A stretch of DNA of 38,284 bases from Clostridiaceae bacterium (GTDB lineage: Bacteria; Bacillota; Clostridia; DSM-8532), in assembly GCA_012728095.1 (NCBI GenBank), contig JAAYFU010000006.1, positions 1 to 38,284 of the forward strand, read 5' to 3'. The notes beneath the pieces were generated by a model that had not been told where the DNA came from, ran no database searches, and was given only the letters and a program-made list of their open reading frames with translations. This document shows, piece by piece, positions 7,472 to 15,880 of this stretch (positions are counted from its first letter, which is position 1; every line of letters starts with the position of its first letter). Made by a program: the position numbers and the translations under genes.

Positions 7472-9490
7472 ATGATTAACTTAACCATAAACGGAAAGAA
7501 AATCTCCGCGGAAGAAAACAGTACCATTCTTGAAGCCGCTAAAAATAACGGGATCAATATTCCCCATCTTTGCTACCTGGAAGATGTCCATGAATTCGGA
7601 TCCTGCAGAATTTGCGTGGTTGAAGTGGAAGGTGCAAAAACCCTGCAAGCCTCATGTATTACAAAAGTTTCTGAGGGTATGGTGGTTCACACAAATTCAT
7701 CAAGAGTGAGAAAGGCAAGAAAAGTCCTGTATGAGCTTTTGTTATCGGATCATTCAAAAGACTGCCTAAGTTGCAAAAGAAATCAAACCTGCGAGCTTCA
7801 GGAATTAGGCCGGACGCTCGGAGTTGATGAAACCCGATTTGAAGGAGCGCGTTCCGCAAGTTATACAGACAGTTCTGTTTCCATAACAAGGGATTTGTCA
7901 AAATGTGTCCTCTGCAGAAGATGTGTAACCGTATGCAATGAAATTCAAGGTGTTGGTATTCTAAACGCACAGAACAGAGGCTTTGATACGGTAATAGGAC
8001 CGGCTATGAACCTTCCCATAGGTACCGTAAACTGTTCTTACTGTGGCCAATGTACAGTAGTATGTCCGGTAGGGGCTCTGAAAGAAACCGATTCGATTCA
8101 GGAAGTCTGGGAAGCGCTCAACGATAAAAATAAGCGTGTGGTGGTTCAAGTAGCACCGGCAGTACGTGTGGCAATAGGTGAGGAATTTGGCTATGAATGC
8201 GGTGAAAGAGTTACGGGGAAGCTTGCCTCAGCGCTGAGGGAGCTTGGTTTTGACGATGTGTTCGACACTAATTTTGCCGCTGATTTAACTATTATCGAGG
8301 AGGGAACAGAGTTTCTGAACCGGGTTAAAAACGCTCTCACCGGTAGGGGCGCGGTACTGCCCATGATAACCAGTTGCAGTCCGGGCTGGATAAAATATAT
8401 TGAGCATACTTTTCCGGATGAGCTTGATCATCTCTCCACCTGTAAATCTCCTCATACCATGATGGGCGCCCTAGTAAAATCCTATTATGCGAAAAAAATT
8501 AATGAAGATCCCAAAGACATATACGTTGTATCAATTATGCCCTGTACCGCCAAAAAAACTGAAATACGCAGGGCCGAAATGAAAAACGACGGCATGCCGA
8601 ATGTTGATGCGGTTCTGACCACCAGGGAACTGGCCTCCATGATAAGAGAAGCCGGAATAGATTTCAGAAGCCTCGAGGACAGTGAATTTGACAATCCATT
8701 AGGCATGTCGACAGGAGCAGCCGACATTTTCGGTCTTACCGGAGGCGTAATGGAAGCCGCTCTAAGAACGGTATATGAAACTGTTACCGGCCGGGAACTT
8801 CCGTTTGACGGTCTTCATGTAACCCCGATAATGGGGCTGGATCAGGTCAAGGAGGCATCAATACTGATTGAGGACCCACTGGAAAATTACAGTTTTCTTG
8901 ACGGTGTTGAAATCAGGGTAGCCGTAACCAGCGGTTTAAAGGGAGCCAATCAGCTTATGAAAGAAGTTGCGGCCGGCAAATCTCCTTATCATTTCATTGA
9001 AGTTATGGGTTGTCCTGGAGGCTGCATGATGGGAGGCGGTCAACCCAGATCCAAAGATCCTGATGTACGGATAAAAAGGCTTAAGGGACTGTATAGCGAG
9101 GATGAAAGCAAAGTTTTGAGAAAGTCTCATGAAAATCCTTACATAATAAGCCTGTATGAAGAATTTCTCGGATCACCCAACAGTCACAAAGCCCATGAAT
9201 TGTTGCACACGCATTATGTTAAGCGTGGAGTATTTAATGAGTATAGTAACGAGAAATTTGTTGCAAAAGGAGCTGATATAAAAAGGGCGCCCGGGGGCAC
9301 CGATAAGATGGCAGATTTCTTAGAAGGCGCCCGTAAAAAAGAGAGAAAGGAAAGAGATGAAAATGAATCAATCCGGATACTAGCTTTGGAAGCCGAAAAC
9401 GCAAGGCTTAAAGATGAATTGGATGATGCTCTGGAAACGGTTGAATTATTCAAAAAAGTATTGGCGGATTACGCTGAAAAACACAGATAG
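7472..9490 (+). CDS. hydA: Catalytic [FeFe] hydrogenase subunit HydA with coiled-coil tail
   Basis: 672 residues from the ATG at 7472, which follows AGGAGG at 7459-7464; an upstream in-frame start would lie inside hydB. Order: [2Fe-2S] domain (C34, C45, C48, C62), His-Cys [4Fe-4S] site (H94, C98, C101, C107), two-cluster ferredoxin domain (C145, C148, C151, C155; C188, C191, C194, C198), then the H-cluster domain with L1 TSCSPGW (300-306), L2 MPCTAKKTE (356-364) and L3 MGCPGGCMMGGGQP (512-525), and the small-subunit-like region. L1 has Ser where the prototype CpI has a second Cys. About 70 residues after 600 are an added lysine/glutamate-rich coiled coil (about 615-668). It makes H2 from protons with electrons delivered by HydB/HydC. 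The maturases HydE, HydF and HydG are not in the window. Confidence 0.93.
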   Translation: MINLTINGKKISAEENSTILEAAKNNGINIPHLCYLEDVHEFGSCRICVVEVEGAKTLQASCITKVSEGMVVHTNSSRVRKARKVLYELLLSDHSKDCLSCKRNQTCELQELGRTLGVDETRFEGARSASYTDSSVSITRDLSKCVLCRRCVTVCNEIQGVGILNAQNRGFDTVIGPAMNLPIGTVNCSYCGQCTVVCPVGALKETDSIQEVWEALNDKNKRVVVQVAPAVRVAIGEEFGYECGERVTGKLASALRELGFDDVFDTNFAADLTIIEEGTEFLNRVKNALTGRGAVLPMITSCSPGWIKYIEHTFPDELDHLSTCKSPHTMMGALVKSYYAKKINEDPKDIYVVSIMPCTAKKTEIRRAEMKNDGMPNVDAVLTTRELASMIREAGIDFRSLEDSEFDNPLGMSTGAADIFGLTGGVMEAALRTVYETVTGRELPFDGLHVTPIMGLDQVKEASILIEDPLENYSFLDGVEIRVAVTSGLKGANQLMKEVAAGKSPYHFIEVMGCPGGCMMGGGQPRSKDPDVRIKRLKGLYSEDESKVLRKSHENPYIISLYEEFLGSPNSHKAHELLHTHYVKRGVFNEYSNEKFVAKGADIKRAPGGTDKMADFLEGARKKERKERDENESIRILALEAENARLKDELDDALETVELFKKVLADYAEKHR

Positions 9491-9513
9491 TAATGTTAGT
9501 GCTTCTATATATA

Positions 9514-9572
9514 GGGGTTGTCCCAAAACTGATGATCATCGCTTCATCCATGTTTTGGAGACAACCCCCTTT
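9514..9572 (+). terminator. Probable terminator of hydCBA
   Basis: GGGGTTGTCCCAAAAC (9514-9529) pairs with GTTTTGGAGACAACCCC (9552-9568) around a 22-base loop. The T tract is short (CTTTC), so termination may be partial. Confidence 0.6.
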
Positions 9573-9730
9573 CATTGTAAGCCATTATGGTACGATTACA
9601 TATTATAGTCGCCGGATCACTTTCAAGAATTCGGTTTTATCTTGTGCTATAAACTTCTTATAACTTGTCACCTGATTATACCATTGCGAATAATATAAAC
9701 TAGGACAAACCATCAGAGGTAATAAACAAA

Positions 9731-10270
9731 ATGCCAGACTTCGATAAGGATAAGAAAGAAAATTATGATCGTGATTATGGCCACGATTGCGCTAAGTGCC
9801 ATGAACCCGGGCATCCAGTTCCAAAGCCGATAATATTCGAATGTGGTAACGGCGGCGGTTTTACTTTTGCCGCTAATTGCAGCAAAAGCACAGAAGAAAA
9901 CGCATGTTGTATTTGCACACCTAAAACAGTTGCAAATGTAACACTTGATACATCCTGCCTGTGCAAACCGAAGATCAAAATTGAATTCTCCAGTATCATT
10001 CATTTTATACCCGAGAATTCCGGTAAAGCCCAACTGGAATTTGATCTGGTAAGATGCTGTAAAGATTTTCCCGAATGCGTCGTAGGTACCTGGAACTATC
10101 AAATCGAAGATAATGACACATTCGCAAAATCCTTCTGCTTTGATTACTGCGATTGCAGCGCTTGTCCCGGTTGTTGCACATATATCGTAAAGTGCAGGCC
10201 CATTTTTGTAAAAGATGCTGCTATTTGTGTTACCAATTGTCAAATTGCCGCTTTTGCCCAGGGTCATTAA
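9731..10270 (+). CDS. DUF4489-family protein
   Basis: A 179-residue cysteine-rich protein. After a charged N-terminus (about 1-27) comes the DUF4489 pattern: IFECGNGGGFTFA, a T-V-A-N-V-TLDTSCLCKPKIKIEFSS segment, SGKAQLEFDLVRCC, GTWNYQ, then FCFDYCDCSACPGCCTYIVKC. The beta-rich pattern and clustered cysteines suggest a stable surface or spore-associated protein, but the family's function is unknown to me and no signal peptide is present. The start follows CAGAGGT. A second family member lies downstream after a strong terminator, so the two are probably separate transcripts. Confidence 0.8.
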   Translation: MPDFDKDKKENYDRDYGHDCAKCHEPGHPVPKPIIFECGNGGGFTFAANCSKSTEENACCICTPKTVANVTLDTSCLCKPKIKIEFSSIIHFIPENSGKAQLEFDLVRCCKDFPECVVGTWNYQIEDNDTFAKSFCFDYCDCSACPGCCTYIVKCRPIFVKDAAICVTNCQIAAFAQGH

Positions 10271-10283
10271 TTCTAACTCAAAT

Positions 10284-10325
10284 AAAGACATGAAGAATTC
10301 CGTTCTTCATGTCTTTACTCTTTTC
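10284..10325 (+). terminator. Terminator after the first DUF4489 gene
   Basis: A perfect 14-bp stem, AAAGACATGAAGAA (10284-10297) with TTCTTCATGTCTTT (10303-10316), with a 5-base loop, followed by ACTCTTTTCCC. Confidence 0.85.
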
Positions 10326-10402
10326 CCTTCCGGATCTGCCTGATAGCATTTATTTTATTCAAGCATAAAATATTTAATATATACCCTTAATGCAGGAGAT
10401 GC

Positions 10403-11308
10403 ATGTGTATGAAAGCGACCCGTATAGATTTTGACGAAATGTGGGAAAAGCATTTTGATAATTATAGAGGCTGGTTCCATGTGGCTGATTGTTTATTTCC
10501 TTCCCGAGAGCCTCGAAAACCGGTAGAAAATGCTAATATCCAGGAGGAATACAATGTCGCTCATTCTTTGCCGGTATCTGATGAAAACTCATCGAATACT
10601 TTTTCAGTTCATGATGACAACTCGTCGAATGTTTTATCATATCCTAAATGTAGTTCATCGGATATATTTTATCCCGTTGAAAAAGATGATTACTATTTAA
10701 GTGACTTTGAGTCTGAAAGTCATTCATATAATAAAGGATCTGAAAACCCTGATAAAACTATCGCTGATGATAAGGAAAATGAAAACAATACTCCACCCGT
10801 AACAGATACTGAATCTGGAAAAATCGTCCGTTGCCACACATGTATTAAGCAGCCGGATAATATTATTTTTGAATGTGACACAGGGTTGGGTTTTGCTTTT
10901 GTAACGCCAAAAGAGGGGGCATCAATCTATGTTCCTTCAGCAACCTGTATATCCAAAACACTTGGAACCATATCGATAGATACGAGCAACCTGAAAAAGC
11001 CAAAAACAAAGATTCACTTTTCCTGCAATATATGTTTTATTCCAAAATCAGACAAGGGAACCTCACAATTGGAATTCATATTGTCCCGTTCATACAATAA
11101 CAGCGCTGAAAGTCCTCTGGGCAACTGGATATATGACCTGGCGGACAAGAGTGAACGGGTATCTCAGACATTTAAGTTTAATTACTGCAGCTGCAATTCT
11201 TTTCCGGGACTTTATACTTATTATATAAGGGTTATGCCCGTATATATAAGGAATTGCTCAGTATTGATAACAAACTGCCATATAGGTGCGTTTGCTCAGT
11301 CAAAGTAG
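10403..11308 (+). CDS. DUF4489-family protein with long acidic N-terminal extension
   Basis: 301 residues. The C-terminal 150 match the upstream protein's pattern (IIFECDTGLGFAF, TISIDTSNLKKPKTKIHFSC, GTSQLEFILSRSY, GNWIYDL, FKFNYCSCNSFPGLYTYYIR, ITNCHIGAFAQ), so the pair are paralogues. Several cysteines of the first copy are replaced here. The first 145 residues are unlike it: low-complexity, Ser/Asn/Asp/Glu-rich, with a short internal repeat (SDENSSNTFSV then HDDNSSNVLSY). AGGAG at 10394-10398 could serve either ATG 10403 or ATG 10409. CATAAAATA at 10364-10372 fits the sigma-K -10 pattern CATAnnnTA, but I see no matching -35. Function unknown. Confidence 0.78.
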   Translation: MCMKATRIDFDEMWEKHFDNYRGWFHVADCLFPSREPRKPVENANIQEEYNVAHSLPVSDENSSNTFSVHDDNSSNVLSYPKCSSSDIFYPVEKDDYYLSDFESESHSYNKGSENPDKTIADDKENENNTPPVTDTESGKIVRCHTCIKQPDNIIFECDTGLGFAFVTPKEGASIYVPSATCISKTLGTISIDTSNLKKPKTKIHFSCNICFIPKSDKGTSQLEFILSRSYNNSAESPLGNWIYDLADKSERVSQTFKFNYCSCNSFPGLYTYYIRVMPVYIRNCSVLITNCHIGAFAQSK

Positions 11309-11328
11309 AGGTATTTACTATCATCTTA

Positions 11329-12255
11329 TTAAACCATGTCCCAAAGTTTTTCGGGGTATACTCCTTCTTTTTTTAGTTCCGCTATGGCCTTAACCACCAT
11401 CGCCTTGTCTTCTTTGTATGTTATACCATACCACTTGTCCGGTGTTCTTAATACCTTTACTCTGCCTTTACCCTCTTTGAGTATATTCCCAACCGCGTCC
11501 GGCAGGAAGAATTCCGCTTTTAAAGGATTGGTATTGAGCCTTTCAGACAAGAATTTCTCAAATCTTATGTCAAGCTCTTTTAAAATGCTGTTTGTAAATC
11601 CCCACATATTCATGGACACAATGCTGCCTTTTGGGATCGAAATCCATGTTTTCCCGTCATCTTCGGTATATTCGGCCCCCTCAGGGGTTTTTCTGATATT
11701 CACCCTTTCCTGGATACCTGTAAGATAATCATTTTCATCCAGAGTGCAAACGCCCCTCGATACATAACCGTTTTCTGTGAGAGTGTTTTCAATTATATAA
11801 CCCACCATGGCATAGTTATACTTTTCATCGTCGCCTGCTTTATCAAGGAAATCGTATATTATCGAAAAGGCATTCTTTCCGTAGTAATCATCAGCATTTA
11901 TAACAGCAAAGGAACCGTCTATCTTACCCAAACAGGACAGGACCGCATGGCCGGTTCCCCAGGGTTTAATTCTGCCGGCTGGAACCCTATATCCAACGGG
12001 CAAATTATCCAGTTCCTGGTAGATATACTCCACCTCAACAAACGGCGAAATCCGGTCCCCGATTTTTTCTTTGAAAATCGCTTCATTTTCTTTTTTTATG
12101 ATGAAATATATTTTTTCAAATCCGGCTCTTTTGGCATCATATATGGAAAAATCTATTATCATATGTCCCTTGTCATCAATTGGTTCTATCTGTTTTAATC
12201 CGCCGAATCTGCTTCCCATCCCGGCCGCCATAATCACTAAAACTGGTTTATTCAT
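11329..12255 (-). CDS. Sugar-phosphate nucleotidyltransferase-like protein
   Basis: A 308-residue NTP_transferase-fold protein. The nucleotide-binding signature AAGMGSRFGGLKQIEPID is at residues about 11-28, and the metal/nucleotide region FAVINADDYYG near 120-130. It should join an NTP to a sugar-1-phosphate, or bind such a compound, but it lacks the sequence detail I would need to call it GalU, RfbA or GlmU, and no partner gene is nearby. The start is taken at ATG 12255 because GGAGGG lies a few bases upstream; an in-frame ATG at 12267 would begin inside that ribosome binding site. The gene converges on the DUF4489 gene with about 20 bases between stop codons. Confidence 0.82.
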   Translation of the reverse strand: MNKPVLVIMAAGMGSRFGGLKQIEPIDDKGHMIIDFSIYDAKRAGFEKIYFIIKKENEAIFKEKIGDRISPFVEVEYIYQELDNLPVGYRVPAGRIKPWGTGHAVLSCLGKIDGSFAVINADDYYGKNAFSIIYDFLDKAGDDEKYNYAMVGYIIENTLTENGYVSRGVCTLDENDYLTGIQERVNIRKTPEGAEYTEDDGKTWISIPKGSIVSMNMWGFTNSILKELDIRFEKFLSERLNTNPLKAEFFLPDAVGNILKEGKGRVKVLRTPDKWYGITYKEDKAMVVKAIAELKKEGVYPEKLWDMV

Positions 12256-12402
12256 TCGACCCTCCATAGTTTGATGAAATCATTATATTTTTCTCATTTA
12301 GTTTTCTATTTGTTACACGACGTATTATAACATACAATGCCGCAAAAGCGGGTAAGTATACACAACTTTTGTTTTTCTTATTCTTCAGTTATTTTAAATT
12401 TT

Positions 12403-12431
12403 TTGCCGATATATTTAAGGGTAATTATATC
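12403..12431 (+). promoter_or_regulatory. Possible sigma-A promoter for the SLH-like lipoprotein
   Basis: TTGCCG, 17-base spacer, TATATC, about 25 bases upstream of the start. Only moderately close to consensus. Confidence 0.4.
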
Positions 12432-12457
12432 CAAAAGATAAAACCGGGGGAGTCATG

Positions 12458-13786
12458 ATGAAAGTAAATGGTATTTATAGAACCAGCTTGATTTTGTTAC
12501 TGGGTATTATATCTGTACTTTTTATTGTGTCCTGTGGTACTGAAACCACAATTCTGAACACACGCTCCGGTAATGAAGCGGATAATATCAGCAGTAAGGA
12601 TCAGCTGTTATCAGCATATAAAAACAACTCCTCCATTGTAATGATAGAAGAATATACTTCACCCCTGAAAAAAGAACTCGAAGGTCTAAGATACGTTTTA
12701 AGTCCTTATTTATCAGACGAAAACGATTTATTCATCGGATATGATAATAGAGAATATATAGAAAACTATTTCTTAAACCCCGACACTTCCAATCTTTCCA
12801 TGTCGGCAGCAGATTGGGAAAGAACAATCAGAATACTGTTTGCATTTGATGATAAGGATTTTTCTTTTGTTAAAACAAATATTACCGATTACATATTCGA
12901 AGATAAAATAACAAGGGAATATGCTTTGGCAGGATTGATGAATCTCCTTGCTATCAGATACTCCGTGTCATTGGAACCGGATGATGAGGATACTAAAAAA
13001 TCATTTGTCATAACCGATCTGGACAGAATCGGAGAAGAAAATAAAGCGCTTGTAAGCAAGGCTTTTCGCCTCGGTTTTACCGATTACTCCGTTGACAAAT
13101 CGAGATCGTTTCGTCCTGACGATTTTCTTAACCGCGGCGAAGCAATCTCCATGTTCTATAGGATTTTTACCAATCTTGGCCTGCCTATTTCAAAGCAGGA
13201 TGAACCGGATGCAGATGCGAATATTCAAGAGGATAAAGATACGTTAAATCAAACCCATAAGGCTTACAGCATCGAAGATATTTTAAGTGAATATGGCGAT
13301 TACAGGGAAAGTCTCAAAAAAAGCAAGAAAAAAGCCGATAAAACAAAACTTGAAATGCTGAATCGGGCAGAAAGAATTTTGAATATTGACTATGATTCAG
13401 ATAACAGTAATGTCAATATGGATATTAATACATGGATATATATTCTTACAGAGGTTTTTGAAACAGACAGCCAGCAAATAAAATCCTCAGTTATATACGG
13501 CAAAGACAAAACGCTTACATATGATATTGTCGCCATTAGTATTTTTGATTTTCAGAATCTTACCGGTAATAATACCGGAAATGTCAGTGAGGAAGAACTT
13601 ACTGCGGCCCGCGAAGCCATTCCCCAATTTGAAACCGCAAAAGATATTGACAGCTTCGCCAGGATGTATTCCTCCGGTATGTTGGAAGGTATTTGCAAAA
13701 TACCGGGTTTCACACCTAAAAGGCCTGTTAATTATTCAGAAGCCTTGCTTCTTATAATGCGAATTGTTAAAGGACTATCCATATAA
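12458..13786 (+). CDS. Lipoprotein with divergent S-layer-homology repeats
   Basis: 442 residues. The N-terminus is a lipoprotein signal: basic start, hydrophobic run LILLLGIISVLFIV and lipobox IVSC with the lipidated Cys at about residue 26. The mature part contains two SLH-like stretches, one around residues 205-235 (AFRLGFTDYSVDKSRSFRPD then RGEAISMFYRIF) and one at the C-terminus (MYSSGMLEGICKIPGFTPKRPVNYSEALLLIMRIV). SLH modules normally bind secondary cell-wall polymer; these lack clear TRAE signatures, so binding may be altered. The region between is acidic and Lys-rich. The start is taken at 12458 rather than the adjacent ATG 12455, since GGGGGAG ends at 12452. No clear partner gene. 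Confidence 0.75.
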   Translation: MKVNGIYRTSLILLLGIISVLFIVSCGTETTILNTRSGNEADNISSKDQLLSAYKNNSSIVMIEEYTSPLKKELEGLRYVLSPYLSDENDLFIGYDNREYIENYFLNPDTSNLSMSAADWERTIRILFAFDDKDFSFVKTNITDYIFEDKITREYALAGLMNLLAIRYSVSLEPDDEDTKKSFVITDLDRIGEENKALVSKAFRLGFTDYSVDKSRSFRPDDFLNRGEAISMFYRIFTNLGLPISKQDEPDADANIQEDKDTLNQTHKAYSIEDILSEYGDYRESLKKSKKKADKTKLEMLNRAERILNIDYDSDNSNVNMDINTWIYILTEVFETDSQQIKSSVIYGKDKTLTYDIVAISIFDFQNLTGNNTGNVSEEELTAAREAIPQFETAKDIDSFARMYSSGMLEGICKIPGFTPKRPVNYSEALLLIMRIVKGLSI

Positions 13787-13853
13787 TCATTATCCATATA
13801 ATCTTTGTATAACTGACTTAATATGATCTGCGAATGTTTGACAATAATTCCGT

Positions 13854-14978
13854 TTATCTGGGCAGAATCACCTTAAAACTATTTTGTTTTCCGAGATTAA
13901 TAAATTTGACTTCCCCTATACCTTCAAAAGACCTGCGTATTCTGTCCATACCTACTCCGGACTTAATAAACCGTCTTCTCTCATCTATGGTAATAATACG
14001 TTGGTACAGCCACGCATTACGTCTTTCAGGTTGGCATTCCCTAAAATTTAAGCAAACCTTTTTGCTTTGTGTCAATGCACCGGGATTTATTATTTCTATT
14101 GCTTTATTTGTAATGTTTATTAACACACCTCTGGATAAATCCATGTAGTCCCTATGTACCAGTGCATTTGCCAGCGCTTCTTCAAATGCGGCGAAGGGAT
14201 AGTTTTCATCTTTGATAATTGTTTTCACCCTGTTTACAGCCTGATCCAGCATACTGAGGATATTGCCTGATATAATGTCGGTTTCGTCACCGTTGATTAT
14301 TTTCAAATAGCACTGGGGAAGGTATAATTGAGGATTCTTGCCGAAAAGCAGCAGACCTCCGATAGTAGGGCAAAATTCTCCTTCATTCTTTTGACCAATG
14401 AAACCGAAAGCTTCCAATAAAATTGTTTGGAACTGATCTGTATATACATTAATATTCTTAAAGAAAGCATCGACCCTGTCCATCTCCAGGTCTTCCAACC
14501 TGGCTTGCTTTACAATAACGGTTTCAAAAGTCATAAGGCCGTTTTCCTGCATCATAGAAGCCAGTTCCGAGCGTCTTGCAAAATCGGTGGTAGAACCTCT
14601 GCGGACATAGAAAGCCCCGGTTTGGAGCACTTGATGGGGGGCGTGTTTACTTTTGAAAATTGTAAGAACGGCTACAGTCTTATTCTTTATTTTAACCAGG
14701 TCCAGGCTTACAGGTACCGGTGGATCTGTTCTGTTATAAATAATCTGCTGGATTCGTTCTTCAAGAGAGTCGTCCGGCTCAATACCTATAATCCGTTTAG
14801 TCTTGTCTTCGACCCCGAAAATAATATAACCTCTTCCGCCGCGGGAATTAGCTATTGCCGTGACATCTTTAACAAGCTCCTTTTTTTCGCTCTCAGTCGT
14901 GAGCTTAAGTTGGGCTTTAAAATCCATTTTTTCATTTTCTTCCCTTGACAGAAGCTGTTTAAGTCTCTGAACATCCAC
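13854..14978 (-). CDS. Schlafen/AlbA-type ATP-binding protein (COG2865-like)
   Basis: A 374-residue protein. The N-terminal AlbA_2 (Schlafen-like) domain, about residues 10-125, shows EENEKMDFKAQL, KDVTAIANSRGGRGYIIFGV and later FYVRRGSTTDFA. The C-terminal part has the GHKL-type ATPase helix EEALANALVHRDY (about 265-277) with IEIINPGAL, and a winged-helix-like end. Such proteins are usually annotated as transcriptional regulators or ATP-dependent helicase-like proteins; some relatives occur in phage defence. No specific target is visible. The start is GTG at 14978, with AGGAGGAG about 10 bases upstream, a rather long spacing. It converges with the lipoprotein gene. Confidence 0.8.
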   Translation of the reverse strand: MDVQRLKQLLSREENEKMDFKAQLKLTTESEKKELVKDVTAIANSRGGRGYIIFGVEDKTKRIIGIEPDDSLEERIQQIIYNRTDPPVPVSLDLVKIKNKTVAVLTIFKSKHAPHQVLQTGAFYVRRGSTTDFARRSELASMMQENGLMTFETVIVKQARLEDLEMDRVDAFFKNINVYTDQFQTILLEAFGFIGQKNEGEFCPTIGGLLLFGKNPQLYLPQCYLKIINGDETDIISGNILSMLDQAVNRVKTIIKDENYPFAAFEEALANALVHRDYMDLSRGVLINITNKAIEIINPGALTQSKKVCLNFRECQPERRNAWLYQRIITIDERRRFIKSGVGMDRIRRSFEGIGEVKFINLGKQNSFKVILPR

Positions 14979-15131
14979 CGATATAAGACTCCTCCTGCGT
15001 TTTTATTCCAGATTCAGCATCTTATAGTCTTTCCATTCGGCAAGAAGAACAACTGATTACATCAGGATACCGAAAATATGCTTTCTTTCTCTGTTCAATC
15101 CGGATTCAGATAGTACGAATAATCAATTCAG

Positions 15132-15866
15132 TTACAACTCATTTAATATATCGAGCTTTTTGTAGCTTTTATCAAGATGTTGACTGATATATTTGAAAGC
15201 GATACCTGAAAAAGTCTTCAATACTTCATCTGACAGCTCGAAATTAAATACTCTGCCGTTTTGGGCGCATAGAACATACATTATACCCTTGGCCGTTCCG
15301 ATATCTACCCTAACGGCTTCGCTATCCTGTTTCGCGCAGTTTTTACAGATAAAACCATTGTATTTAAAGCTGAAAAATATCTGTTCAATATCACCGGTAT
15401 TGCACGACGCACAGCTTTTCACATGGGGAGGATAACCGGTTATTTGCATTAATTTCAGCGCGAAAGCCGATGATACCAAAAGAGGAGTCCGGCCTTTTTG
15501 AAGAGCCACAAGGCCATGAATCAAAAGGTTTAATATTTCCTTAGAAGACGTATTGTCCTGTGCCGCATCCTCCGCCATATCCAGCATATGAGCCGCATGG
15601 GCGAAGCGGGTCAGATCGGCGGCAAGATTGTAAAAATTCTTCAGGACATCGCAGTTGTTCATGATATAGCTTGTACGTCCCTTAAAGATCACATATTCCC
15701 CATAAGTCAGAACCTGCGTCCCATAAGATGAACGGCCGCTTTTTTTGGCGTTTCGTGCCAACACGCTTATTTTGCCGTGTTCTTCGGTAATCAGGGTAAG
15801 CATTTTATCGCTGTCATTATAGGGCACTTCTTTTATCACAAGACCCTTTATCTTAATTACGCCCAT
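15132..15866 (-). CDS. recO: DNA repair protein RecO
   Basis: 244 residues, the normal RecO length. N-terminal OB fold with GLVIKEVPYNDSDKMLTLITEEHGK, central helical domain, and a zinc site CxxC...CxxC (SCASCNTGD and ICKNCAK, about residues 163-190). RecO loads RecA onto SSB-coated DNA with RecR in gap repair. It begins 14 bases after the era stop. Its ATG has no good ribosome binding site at normal spacing (AAGGAG overlaps the end of era, 17 bases upstream, and an in-frame stop lies between), so translation may be coupled to era. Last gene of the cdd-era-recO operon. Confidence 0.92.
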   Translation of the reverse strand: MGVIKIKGLVIKEVPYNDSDKMLTLITEEHGKISVLARNAKKSGRSSYGTQVLTYGEYVIFKGRTSYIMNNCDVLKNFYNLAADLTRFAHAAHMLDMAEDAAQDNTSSKEILNLLIHGLVALQKGRTPLLVSSAFALKLMQITGYPPHVKSCASCNTGDIEQIFFSFKYNGFICKNCAKQDSEAVRVDIGTAKGIMYVLCAQNGRVFNFELSDEVLKTFSGIAFKYISQHLDKSYKKLDILNEL

Positions 15867-15880
15867 TTCTTAATAGCTTG

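Noticed and set aside
4369..9490. hydCBA as part of respiratory complex I (nuoEFG)
   Set aside because: No membrane or other nuo subunits are present, and the third gene carries the H-cluster motifs L1-L3 of an [FeFe] hydrogenase.
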